A stretch of 64,000 nucleotides of DNA from Duncaniella freteri (GTDB lineage: Bacteria > Bacteroidota > Bacteroidia > Bacteroidales > Muribaculaceae): contig NZ_SJSA01000001.1 in NCBI RefSeq assembly GCF_004766125.1, positions 1,860,001 to 1,924,000 on the forward strand, in the 5' to 3' direction. Each line of letters opens with the position of its first letter. Within the stretch, counting starts at the first letter, position 1. This document shows, in pieces, positions 18,398-26,919 of this stretch. Below the pieces are notes generated by a model. The model did not search any database, was not told the DNA's origin, and was given only the letters and a program-made list of their open reading frames with translations. A program made the position numbers and the translations under genes.

Positions 18398-20596
18398 TTA
18401 TTCAGCAAGAGGATCGAAAGTGCCAGGTGCACCTGAATTTAGATCATCCCAACCTATGTTCTGTGGGAGTTCCCTGTTGTTCTCCATCGATTTTCCGAAA
18501 CCAAGAATATAATATCTTGGAAGGAAGTTGATGTAAAGTTCGGTATGAGCACTGGTCAGACCATCACCTGGACGATCGTTGCGTTCAAGATATGTATCAT
18601 AGAACGTGTTGAGAGCAGTGAAAGCTTGATTAAGCTTATTTGCATTACCCTCATTAAGATTGATGGCTGCGGGACGTTTCACATCGGCCAATGGATCTGG
18701 ATTTATGCGTTCATTGCCCTTTACTACCCATTTGTCGGCACCAAGACCTCCGTTGTAGTCTGCCTTAACTCGGTATTCGATTCTTTCGCGGCGCGTACCA
18801 TTAAGAGGTGTGAACCCGAGATAATCACAAGTGTTACCGCCCCAACCGGTAAGACGCCAGGAGGATGGAGCTCCGGCAGGGATATTGACACCGCCATCAA
18901 AAAGCATCCATCGGCGTAGATCATCGAAACGTTTGCCTTCAAACGCAAACTCTATCTGACGCTCGTAAAGGATAGCAGCCATACATTGAGCATCTGAGAG
19001 ATTTGATTCAATACCACAGTTTTCTTTGTCGTTGTATACACGGCTTCTGATACGTTTCAATATTTCAATAGCATCGGCAGGATGACCTGACTGACATGCA
19101 GCTTCAGCAAGATTTAGAAGAACCTCAGCGAAGCGAATTTCCATATATGGAGCAGCAGAAAGACCAAAACCATTTTGATCAGTATTGAATACGTAACGAG
19201 CGGAACCCAACTCTGCATCATCGGAACGTTTACGAATATACATTCCTTTAGCTTTGTCAAGGAGGTCGTCAGTTCCATATGTCTTTCCATCAACAATATT
19301 ATTTCGAGCCTCATCGGTAAGGTACCATACATAGCTCCAAAGATCGTAGTTGTTGCCTTGATAGGGAATGTTGTTGTTTGAGTTCATCGGATTGCCATCA
19401 TAACGCCACCTAACCCCGGTAAAGGCAAATGTACGATAGAAACGAGGATCACGATTCATATAAGGGTGAGCCTTGTCATAGTCATAAGTACTTGATGCAG
19501 GAAGAGTCTTATAGGAATCATATGATGCCGGACGATGACCGTCTGCCATAGGGAAAAGAGCTACAATGTTGGAGGTTGGTGTTGAACTTGCACTTGCCAA
19601 TGTATTGGCCGGTCTAATACTTCTTTCCCAGGGGTTATTGCGATGAAGGTCCGGTACACCGCCGGATGCCTTGTTATTGTAAAGGACAACAAATACTGCT
19701 TCTTTGTTAACCCCATCTTCAACAAACATTTTAGCCCAATTGGAAGCGTTGGTACCTGGATTGTTCTCATATGCAAGACCATATCCGCATGATTCTATAA
19801 TCGGAAGATCTGCTTTCATGGTTTCATATGCATGTTGCCAACGCTCTTCTTTATTTTCTCGGTTAAATAAAGGACTTGCCCAAAGTAGGAGCACACGACC
19901 TTTGAGTGCAAGAGCTGTACCGGAAGTCACACGCCCATATTCGCCTGTGCTCCAGCCTCCTTTTGTGGTAAAAGGTTTTAGAAGTTCGGCAGAGTGGTCA
20001 AGATCTGAACATATGAATTCAATGCACTGCTTGGTTGTTGAGCGTGGTGTCACGGATGTTGCTAAAGGTGGCTGCACTTCGGTGATTATGGGTACACCGC
20101 CATACCATTTCACCAGAAGATAGTAGCACCATGCACGTAGGAAATATGCCTGACCGAGAAGTTCGTTCTTCTGTTCTTGAGAAAGAGTACTGTTGCTGAT
20201 ACCTTGTATGCAATCATTGATGTTTCTGATGCGTCCCCAAGCACTGGCTCTAATATTGCTTGCATCTCCCTGAAAGTAATCGGGAACGACATTACCGGAG
20301 ATTGCAGACAGTTCTTTTTCAGGATTTACAAAAATTCCGAACCCATAATATTCTTCAGTGCATTTGGATAGATCGTCACTTTTACCGGTACTGGTGTATT
20401 GCCAACCGGGGTTGCCATTAACATCGGGGAGTGAGAGCATATAGCAATCAGCAAGACGACCGAGAGAACCTACATAGCTGTTGTATGCATTCACATCAGT
20501 CTGCTCGTAGTTCTTCTTTTCCTGCAAGAAGTCATCGCTACAGGAGGATAACGCTGCAGCTGAGAGTAGAACTAAGGATAAGTATTTTGATTTCAT
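18398..20596 (-). CDS. SusD/RagB-family glycan-binding lipoprotein
   Basis: This protein of 732 residues begins MKSKYLSLVLLSAAALSSCS, with a clear lipobox (ALSSC), so it is anchored on the outer surface. It forms the lid over its SusC partner and captures pectic oligosaccharides. SusD features include YEQTDVNAYNSYVGSLGRLA near the N-terminus, AYFLRAWCYYLLVKWYGGVP in the TPR-like region, and RFAEVLLNLAEAACQSGHPADA plus YERQIEFAFEGKRFDDLRRW in the second half. It is longer than many SusD proteins (about 500-650), with extra length in the C-terminal third. Its start lies 12 bases after the SusC stop. Base composition looks lower in GC than the enzyme genes on either side. Confidence 0.95.
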   Translation of the reverse strand: MKSKYLSLVLLSAAALSSCSDDFLQEKKNYEQTDVNAYNSYVGSLGRLADCYMLSLPDVNGNPGWQYTSTGKSDDLSKCTEEYYGFGIFVNPEKELSAISGNVVPDYFQGDASNIRASAWGRIRNINDCIQGISNSTLSQEQKNELLGQAYFLRAWCYYLLVKWYGGVPIITEVQPPLATSVTPRSTTKQCIEFICSDLDHSAELLKPFTTKGGWSTGEYGRVTSGTALALKGRVLLLWASPLFNRENKEERWQHAYETMKADLPIIESCGYGLAYENNPGTNASNWAKMFVEDGVNKEAVFVVLYNNKASGGVPDLHRNNPWERSIRPANTLASASSTPTSNIVALFPMADGHRPASYDSYKTLPASSTYDYDKAHPYMNRDPRFYRTFAFTGVRWRYDGNPMNSNNNIPYQGNNYDLWSYVWYLTDEARNNIVDGKTYGTDDLLDKAKGMYIRKRSDDAELGSARYVFNTDQNGFGLSAAPYMEIRFAEVLLNLAEAACQSGHPADAIEILKRIRSRVYNDKENCGIESNLSDAQCMAAILYERQIEFAFEGKRFDDLRRWMLFDGGVNIPAGAPSSWRLTGWGGNTCDYLGFTPLNGTRRERIEYRVKADYNGGLGADKWVVKGNERINPDPLADVKRPAAINLNEGNANKLNQAFTALNTFYDTYLERNDRPGDGLTSAHTELYINFLPRYYILGFGKSMENNRELPQNIGWDDLNSGAPGTFDPLAE

Positions 20597-20608
20597 TATT
20601 TTTAGATT

Positions 20609-23600
20609 TTAGAAAGATAGATTAAGACCCAAAGTGATCTTGCGAAGAATTGGGTAGTTTCCATACGACATCATAGGATCTATGAAGTTGTCGGGATAAG
20701 GGTTATAGAGGCTAAGTAAGTTCTGACCGGTGACATTAAAACGGCAGCTTGATACACCAAGATGTTTGAGTATTGAAGCTGGTAGGCTATAAGCTAGGGT
20801 CAGACGACTGAGTGTGGCACGAGTGCCGCTTACACGCCAGAAAGAGGATGTAACAGAGTTTACATTAGAGTATGCAAGGTTTGGAAGATATGCATCTCGA
20901 TTCTGGGCCATAATAAGATTTCCACTGTTATCATAGATGTCATTATAGACATACATATCATCAGGATTCCAGAATGATGGCATATTGGTATACTCAATTG
21001 ATTTGCCTGGTTTAAGAGATTTGGACGGAATAAAGCTATAGCCACCCCAGTTTACATTCATTTGGGCGGTAAGTGAGAATGCCTTGTAGGTTGCCGTGAG
21101 GTTCATTGTTACATGATAAGGATTTGCTCTGTTTGACAGGCATACCTTATCATCACTTTCACTGATAATGCCGTCAGGACCTCCGTATGATCCGTCAGCA
21201 TTCTGTTTGCTACGTATATCTTTGTAGATGAGCATACCAGGTCGAACTTTGTCTTTGGTCATACCCATATATGAAGTTATATTGTTTTTAGCAAAATATT
21301 CTTCGATATCCTGGAAACTGCGGAACATACCAAGACATTGCATGCCCCAGGTGCCCATATCGGTGCGGTGCCCCTTGTAGATCTGACGGTATGCTTCAGT
21401 TTTGGTATTCCAGTCCATGAGGATTACTTCATTATCGGAATATCCGGTGTTGATATTTACCTTGTAAGAGAAGTCTTTGCCGATTTTGTCTCGCCATGTG
21501 GCTGCAAGTTCTACACCCCAGCTGTTCATTTGTCCGTAGTTAACGTTAGCAGACTGTGTTCCTACAGTACCTGGGATTGATGCCCTGTAAGGCATTAGCA
21601 TATCGCGTTCTCGGTTGTAGTATCCATCGATATTAAATGCAAGACGATTATGGAGCACATTGAAGTCGATACCGAGGTTTGACTTGTAGGATTTGTCCCA
21701 ATGTGCGTCGCGGTTAACGGCTGCGTTGTTTTTATTGAGAGCGATGTGGCTACCTGCAGGATTATTGTTACCGATGCCGAAGATCGGACCCTTGTCGGCG
21801 TCAGTGCCGTAATTTTGCATCCACTGCCATGCCACAGTGTTGTCGCGACCCGTAAGACCATACGATGCTCGTATTTTAAGATAGTCGATCCATGTGACAT
21901 TGTTGCGGAACCAGTTTTCCTGTGATATTACCCAACCGAGAGATACGGAGGGGAATGTACCCCAGTAGTTTTCCGGTGCAAATTTAGTGGATGAGTCTAC
22001 ACGCAGAAGGAATTCAAGAAGATATTTGTCAGCAAAAGCATAGTTGACACGACCGATATAGGAGAGTGTTCCCGATTCTGTCCGTTTGAATTCGGTGGAC
22101 GGATCGTTGTTAGGTCCTACTGCATTTGACTGGTCTGTGCCGAACTCGTAAACATCGGTAACGCGACCGATAAGATATTCATACTCGGATTCTGATTTCT
22201 CAATTGCGAAAAGTGCTCCTAAGGAGTGATCACCGAACTGACGATTATAATTGATCTGAAGGTTCATCTGATAATTGTCGGTGCGACTCATTTGGCGTCG
22301 TAGATAGCCGTTTGTAGAGCCGTTGGCTATTGGCTGTCCATTATTGGCAAGGAGGAAATTGGCTTCAGACATGATACGATCAATCTCTTCTTGGTCGGTA
22401 TTAGGAATCGGGGTGTAGAGGTGTGAACCGCTACCGAATCGCTCTGACATATAGTAGAGATTGTAATTGGAGCCTTTCTCGTTAGACTTACTGTTAGAGA
22501 TATTCTTTCCATAAGTGAAACGAGCGTTGAGCCCTTTAAGTGCGGGGATGAAACCAAAGTCTACAGAAAGCGATGAGTTGATCTGTAGGTTATTGGTCAT
22601 ATTATTGGAGTAGTCACCAAGATCCTGAAGTACGGAGAAGTTGTAATCTTGCTGTTGGTCCTGACGAGAATTGGTGGGACCGTAGGGTGTGATGGGAAGA
22701 CCATTGACGTATTCTGGGATGTATCTGGGATGAGTTAGAAGCATGTTATAGTCATCTGTTCCAGATCCGCCAACTTTGATAAGAGGAGAATTCTTTTTGC
22801 CGTAGTCTCCTGATACTTGCAAGCTTGCCTTTATCCATTTTTTGAGAGTCACATCAACACCTGCACGATAGTTCCAACGGTCATAATCAAGTTTACCGAG
22901 GTTACCGTCCTGTTTGAAGTAAGATATGCTTGCATAGTAGTTCGCTTTCTCTGTTGCACCACTTACACCTACATTGTGTTTCTGAGTCCATGCTGTTTTC
23001 CAGTTTGCATCAAGCAGGTCATAGTTGAGGTTACGCATGGCATCAAGTTCATCAGATTGAAAAAGATCAGTGCGAAGATCAAGACCGGTATTAGTGGGAT
23101 CTGCAGCGGCCATTATATTGTAGAGACGACCATAATTATATGCATCGAGCATCTTGGGACGAGCTATCTCATCGGCAATACCTACAGATCCACTATAGGA
23201 GATAACAGGCTCGCCGATTTTGCCTCGTTTGGTAGTTACTAGGATCACACCATTGGCTGCACGCGCACCGTACACTGCTGCTGATGAATCCTTGAGGACA
23301 GATATACTTTCAATATCGTTGCTGTCAAGATTGTTGAATGCACTAGAGGTTGACACAAAGCCATCAATTACAAACAATGGTTCCTGTGCGCTACTACCCA
23401 CGGCACTCATATCTTCGGCACCACGTATATACATTCTGGGGGATTCGCCAGGTCTAGCTTCACCTCCACTGACACTAAGTCCGTTTACAAGACCACTGAG
23501 TGATGATGCAAGGCTACCAGTGGAGAGGTCTGTTATATCGCTCATGTTTACGGTTGAGATTGAGCCTGTCAAATGGGCCTTTTTCTGAGTGCCGTATCCT

Positions 23601-23920
23601 ACAACAACCACTTCGTCAAGGGCTTGGGAGTCCTCCTTAAGAATTATGGTTTTTATATTAAAATCTTTTATTATTTCTGTGTGGAAGCCGATATATGAGA
23701 TTTCGACTATTCCACCTTTTGGTACTTTTATTGTAAAGTTGCCGTCAAGATCTGTAACGGTAATGTTAGGGGTGTCAGGGACCTTGACGGTTGCTCCCAT
23801 CAACGGTTCATCATTGGCATCCATTACCGTAGCCGAGTATAATATATCATCTGCTAATGCGGGTAATGTAATAAACAGAGCCAGCAACGCGAAACATAGT
23901 TTTGCTATATATTGTTTCAT
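20609..23920 (-). CDS. SusC/RagA-family TonB-linked outer membrane transporter
   Basis: This TonB-dependent importer of 1103 residues has signal peptide MKQYIAKLCFALLALFITLPALA. An N-terminal carboxypeptidase-regulatory-like domain follows (DANDEPLMGATVKVPDTP, then TDLDGNFTIKVPKGG). The TonB box/plug junction is DEVVVVGYGTQKK, the plug contains GARAANGVILVTTKRGK, and a long beta-barrel ends in KITLGLNLSF with a terminal aromatic. It imports oligosaccharides delivered by the SusD partner encoded next. Length and motif order are normal for the family. It is preceded by the surface lipoprotein gene, with only 29 bases between them. Confidence 0.97.
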   Translation of the reverse strand: MKQYIAKLCFALLALFITLPALADDILYSATVMDANDEPLMGATVKVPDTPNITVTDLDGNFTIKVPKGGIVEISYIGFHTEIIKDFNIKTIILKEDSQALDEVVVVGYGTQKKAHLTGSISTVNMSDITDLSTGSLASSLSGLVNGLSVSGGEARPGESPRMYIRGAEDMSAVGSSAQEPLFVIDGFVSTSSAFNNLDSNDIESISVLKDSSAAVYGARAANGVILVTTKRGKIGEPVISYSGSVGIADEIARPKMLDAYNYGRLYNIMAAADPTNTGLDLRTDLFQSDELDAMRNLNYDLLDANWKTAWTQKHNVGVSGATEKANYYASISYFKQDGNLGKLDYDRWNYRAGVDVTLKKWIKASLQVSGDYGKKNSPLIKVGGSGTDDYNMLLTHPRYIPEYVNGLPITPYGPTNSRQDQQQDYNFSVLQDLGDYSNNMTNNLQINSSLSVDFGFIPALKGLNARFTYGKNISNSKSNEKGSNYNLYYMSERFGSGSHLYTPIPNTDQEEIDRIMSEANFLLANNGQPIANGSTNGYLRRQMSRTDNYQMNLQINYNRQFGDHSLGALFAIEKSESEYEYLIGRVTDVYEFGTDQSNAVGPNNDPSTEFKRTESGTLSYIGRVNYAFADKYLLEFLLRVDSSTKFAPENYWGTFPSVSLGWVISQENWFRNNVTWIDYLKIRASYGLTGRDNTVAWQWMQNYGTDADKGPIFGIGNNNPAGSHIALNKNNAAVNRDAHWDKSYKSNLGIDFNVLHNRLAFNIDGYYNRERDMLMPYRASIPGTVGTQSANVNYGQMNSWGVELAATWRDKIGKDFSYKVNINTGYSDNEVILMDWNTKTEAYRQIYKGHRTDMGTWGMQCLGMFRSFQDIEEYFAKNNITSYMGMTKDKVRPGMLIYKDIRSKQNADGSYGGPDGIISESDDKVCLSNRANPYHVTMNLTATYKAFSLTAQMNVNWGGYSFIPSKSLKPGKSIEYTNMPSFWNPDDMYVYNDIYDNSGNLIMAQNRDAYLPNLAYSNVNSVTSSFWRVSGTRATLSRLTLAYSLPASILKHLGVSSCRFNVTGQNLLSLYNPYPDNFIDPMMSYGNYPILRKITLGLNLSF

Positions 23921-23949
23921 TGTGTGGTTTTTTTAGATTTAAAGTTGAA

Positions 23950-25425
23950 TTATTTAAACCAACGAGTATCACCGGCATTGGTGCTTGTGTTGGGCTTGAA
24001 GTTAAGACCTGCGTTGGGTTTGGAGAAATCCATTGTCTGGGAGAAATCGAAGTTCAGTCCGTCATCAACAGAGCCGAATGACGAGTCACCGCCATCAATT
24101 TTTCTACCATCCTTATAACAGAAAACATTGTCTTTAATTTGTTTTGTGCCACGAGCATACTTGTTGATACGGTATGTGTCATAGAATATGTTGTTTTCCA
24201 TGATATGGGTCACACCTCTTTGTATGTTATTACCAAAGTCTTTACCAGTGAATGTACGAATTAAAGTATTGTTGAACCATTTGTGTGTGGATGTGTGACC
24301 GGGTCCCCATGTCTTGGATGGATCGGAGTTACTGCCATTGGCGTAACGTATAAAATAAGTTTTATCATTGACTTGGGTATTGAATATAGTATTGTTTTTC
24401 ACGGATAGATCTTTGAAATGAGCACATAATTTCCATCCGCCAATGGATTGTTCTGCTGTGCAGTATTGAAGGTTCAATAATGACTTGTCACCGAATGATT
24501 TGTCAAGATGAAGCTGTATAATACAATCCTCAAGACGAAAATCAGCCAACGACCAGTCTTCGTTACTACCGGCAATGACTCCTGCCTTTAGATCCTTGAT
24601 CCAGCAATGTTGAATCATTACAGGATTTTTAATGAGAAATGCCTTGGCTGCATTACCACCATTATAACCTAATGCATCGAAACGGAGTGTAGGATCAGCG
24701 ACATCAGCGAGTCTTATCAGTCCTACATTATTCATGTCTTTGCAATCAAAATTAATGTAACGGAGCTTGAAGCCGTTTTGGATCTTGATACAACCTTTTT
24801 CACCTACGATCACGGTTGGGTGATTGTTTTTATCCCCACGGAGCTGGCACTGAACGAGGTTGAAATCGGCGGCATCATTGAGTCGGTATGTACCTCCGGC
24901 TTTTAGAGCAAATGCTGTCTCTGTGCCTGGTGCAGGAAGATTCTTCTTTACGAATTCTGCGATCTCTTCATTTTCGGGGATTTCAATTGCCGTTACATAA
25001 GAACTATAGTCGATGACAGAGGCTTCAGGGGCATCTGTGTTATTGAATTTTTTGTTGCCTATAGCTTTGATGTAAATCTTGTACTTTGTGTCCTCTTGAC
25101 GATCAAATGTCATAGAGCATCCGTCGATCATTTGATCTTTGACGATGTAATCGGGTGTTTCAGGATTGTCGACAATGGCAACGTTGGCGAGATATCCACT
25201 AGCTCCTTCAACTACAGGCCATTGTACTCTTACGCTTTCTGTCCCATCGGGATTGTTCACGACGCTAAGGTCGCTCGGCTGTATTGTCGGCGACACGAGT
25301 TGAGCATTTCTTACCGTGCTTTCAAACTTTTCTGAATCGTCAAAGCCGTCATCGGCACATGACAATAGCATAATAGCCAAAGCAGCGCACGAAATACTAC
25401 TGATTCTTTGCATTTTGCTGTTCAT
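23950..25425 (-). CDS. surface glycan-binding-type lipoprotein (DUF4957/DUF5123-like)
   Basis: This lipoprotein of 491 residues has lipobox IMLLSCADD. Residues about 40-140 form a fibronectin-III-like module (VRVQWPVVEGASGYLANVAI). The remainder resembles the DUF4957/DUF5123 beta-helical region of pectin-locus proteins, with IKNPVMIQHCWIKDLKAG, LADFRLEDCIIQLHLDKS, and the C-terminal segment THIMENNIFYDTYRINKYAR. Such proteins are believed to bind pectic chains on the cell surface or to act as lyase-like helices. I see no clear catalytic cluster. Here the gene comes before SusC, whereas surface binding proteins usually follow SusD. It appears AT-richer than the housekeeping genes. Confidence 0.8.
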   Translation of the reverse strand: MNSKMQRISSISCAALAIMLLSCADDGFDDSEKFESTVRNAQLVSPTIQPSDLSVVNNPDGTESVRVQWPVVEGASGYLANVAIVDNPETPDYIVKDQMIDGCSMTFDRQEDTKYKIYIKAIGNKKFNNTDAPEASVIDYSSYVTAIEIPENEEIAEFVKKNLPAPGTETAFALKAGGTYRLNDAADFNLVQCQLRGDKNNHPTVIVGEKGCIKIQNGFKLRYINFDCKDMNNVGLIRLADVADPTLRFDALGYNGGNAAKAFLIKNPVMIQHCWIKDLKAGVIAGSNEDWSLADFRLEDCIIQLHLDKSFGDKSLLNLQYCTAEQSIGGWKLCAHFKDLSVKNNTIFNTQVNDKTYFIRYANGSNSDPSKTWGPGHTSTHKWFNNTLIRTFTGKDFGNNIQRGVTHIMENNIFYDTYRINKYARGTKQIKDNVFCYKDGRKIDGGDSSFGSVDDGLNFDFSQTMDFSKPNAGLNFKPNTSTNAGDTRWFK

Positions 25426-25477
25426 GGTGTTAATATAAATGATAAAAGATTAATAAATTACGTTTCTATGCAGCATT

Positions 25478-25497
25478 GGTCGCGGCATGCCGCGACC
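25478..25497 (-). terminator. 20-base perfect palindrome between the isomerase-like and lipoprotein genes
   Basis: The self-complementary 20-base sequence GGTCGCGGCATGCCGCGACC lies in the 113-base gap. It would form an eight-base GC-rich stem with a CATG loop. No T run follows on the - strand, so it could be an attenuator, an RNA-processing site or a protein-binding palindrome rather than a simple terminator. Confidence 0.45.
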
Positions 25498-25538
25498 TTG
25501 CAATCTGACCTTTATGGGTCATATGTCGTTGTGAAGCA

Positions 25539-26417
25539 TCATTTTTGGAACACTTCTTTGAGATACCTTATGTTGGTGCCGAAATTTTTCTTTACATTGC
25601 GCACCTCTTTCACGTCGCGTGAACGTTCCACCACGAGCCATCCGCTCCACCCCATCTTGTCGAGGGTCTCTTTGATCTTCGGCATGTCGAGGGCCGTGTC
25701 GCGGTCGAGGGTCACTCCGTCGGTGTTGGAGGCGTGTATCTGGCATATACGGTCCTTGCCGAGCGTCTTGAGCTCGCTGATGATGTCGCGGTGATTGTCG
25801 AGTGCTGTCTGGAAAGAATAGTATATCTTTATGCCCGGAGAGTCGATCTCTTTGAGCAGGCGTATGTTTTCCTTAGCGTCGAGAGGTGTGCGTATCCCTA
25901 TCACCAGTCCGTCGGCTTCAGCCATCACTCCTGCCACGTGGAGACGTTTCACCAGTTCGTCGCGGGCCGGACCGGGCTTTGTCCAGTCCTCCTTTATCCC
26001 TCCGAGCGGCAGGTAGGCTACTTTTGAGTCCATGACGCGCATGGTGGAGAGGCAGTCCTCAACGAGTGCCTTATAATTATGGTGTGTGAGGAATGACTGT
26101 CCGTAGAACCCTGACATAGCCACCGAGGGGACAAGCACCCCGAGGCTGTCGGCTGTCTCACGGAATAGCTTGCGGAAATGGCGGTGGTGGAATTTGTTGT
26201 CAAACGTGTCGCGCACGCCGAGTCCGCCCATATCCATCTCCACTCCGTCACCACCGAGTTCGTGCATAAGTTTAAAGGAACCGAGCTTCTGTCGCTTCAG
26301 CATCATCCAGTCACAGGCGGCAACCTTGTACCGGTTCCCGCCTGCGCTGATCCCGAGGTAAGCCGGGAACACTAATAATGCCAATAGCAAAAGACTTAAT
26401 AGTCTCTTTGGAATCAT
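25539..26417 (-). CDS. exported sugar phosphate isomerase/epimerase-like TIM-barrel protein
   Basis: This protein of 292 residues has a signal-peptide-like N-terminus (MIPKRLLSLLLLALLVFPAYL) and a body of the xylose-isomerase-like TIM-barrel family. Supporting segments are LMHELGGDGVEMDMGGLG, IHASNTDGVTLDRDTALDMP and LDKMGWSGWLVVERSRDVKE, which carry the acidic and histidine residues that usually bind metal. Members isomerise or epimerise sugars. Export suggests action on free sugars or oligosaccharides in the periplasm rather than sugar phosphates. It is the first gene after the locus promoter and is separated from the lipoprotein gene by a palindrome, so it may be a leading gene of the pectin locus or its own unit. 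Confidence 0.8.
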   Translation of the reverse strand: MIPKRLLSLLLLALLVFPAYLGISAGGNRYKVAACDWMMLKRQKLGSFKLMHELGGDGVEMDMGGLGVRDTFDNKFHHRHFRKLFRETADSLGVLVPSVAMSGFYGQSFLTHHNYKALVEDCLSTMRVMDSKVAYLPLGGIKEDWTKPGPARDELVKRLHVAGVMAEADGLVIGIRTPLDAKENIRLLKEIDSPGIKIYYSFQTALDNHRDIISELKTLGKDRICQIHASNTDGVTLDRDTALDMPKIKETLDKMGWSGWLVVERSRDVKEVRNVKKNFGTNIRYLKEVFQK

Positions 26418-26460
26418 TGCTTCTTAGATTTAAGGTGACAAAAATTTACATGAAAACACT

Positions 26461-26476
26461 TATTGTATCTTATACA
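26461..26476. promoter_or_regulatory. inverted-repeat operator candidate, promoter-distal copy in the leader
   Basis: The sequence TTATTGTATCTTATAC contains, with the next bases, the inverted repeat TTGTAT-CTT-ATACAA. A near copy lies at 26668-26683 on the other side of the promoter. This copy is in the 5' leader of the isomerase-like gene. Confidence 0.45.
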
Positions 26477-26595
26477 AGAATTGAGTTTCTTACGTGGATC
26501 CCTTGCGGGAAATGAATGGTAGAGTATAGCATCTTTACAAGATGGAGAACTTTATCTTATATCTATGGATTGACCTATCTATCACTTAGATGATG

Positions 26596-26626
26596 CAAAG
26601 ATATATATTATTTTATAAATGCCAAA
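26596..26626 (-). promoter_or_regulatory. Bacteroides-type promoter at the head of the pectin locus
   Basis: On the - strand a TTTG (-33) at 26626-26623 is followed after 19 bases by TATCTTTG (-7) at 26603-26596, the standard Bacteroidota sigma-ABfr pattern. Transcription would begin near 26590 and leave a leader of about 170 bases before the isomerase-like gene. Confidence 0.75.
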
Positions 26627-26667
26627 ATATTTTTGGAAAATAAGTGTGAAATTAACACTTATGGGGC

Positions 26668-26683
26668 TTATTGTATTTTATAC
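26668..26683. promoter_or_regulatory. inverted-repeat operator candidate, upstream copy
   Basis: TTATTGTATTTTATAC matches the leader copy at 26461-26476 in 15 of 16 bases. It lies about 45 bases upstream of the -33 box, a usual position for an activator site of a pectin-locus regulator. No regulator gene is in the window. Confidence 0.5.
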
Positions 26684-26719
26684 GATAAGAATATGAGGCA
26701 GGAAAACCCTCATAAATTC

Positions 26720-26919
26720 AGACCGGAGGACCAAATAAAGACCGGAGAACAGGAAAACAGAATTTTTAGACCAGAGAACCAAAGGACTATAAAGACAGGA
26801 GAACAGGAGAACAATTCAGAGAGAAAAAATATAGAATCAAGAAATATGGCTCTATAGTTCTCTGATCTGAAAGTTCTCCTGTTCTCCTGTCTTTATTTGG
26901 TCCTTTGGTCCTCTGGTCT
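26720..26919. repeat. large palindromic intergenic repeat, copy A
   Basis: A left arm (26768-26812) and right arm (26873-26919) match over about 45 bases with a two-base gap. They enclose a 60-base core (26813-26872) that is shared with two other copies in the window. A further partial arm lies at 26720-26758. Both arms hold the units AGACCAGAG(G/A)ACC and AGACAGGAGAACAGGAGAAC. The right arm meets the stop codon of the acetyl-CoA hydrolase gene, so the element may act as that gene's 3' end structure. Confidence 0.85.

Noticed and set aside
26633..26857. Open frame of 74 codons on the + strand with repeats of KTGEQEN type
   Set aside because: Its composition comes from the repeat units of palindromic copy A and it has no promoter. 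It is not a convincing gene.
26720..26919. Repeat units considered as a CRISPR array
   Set aside because: The units are short, degenerate and arranged as inverted arms with no regular spacers, and there are no cas genes in the window.
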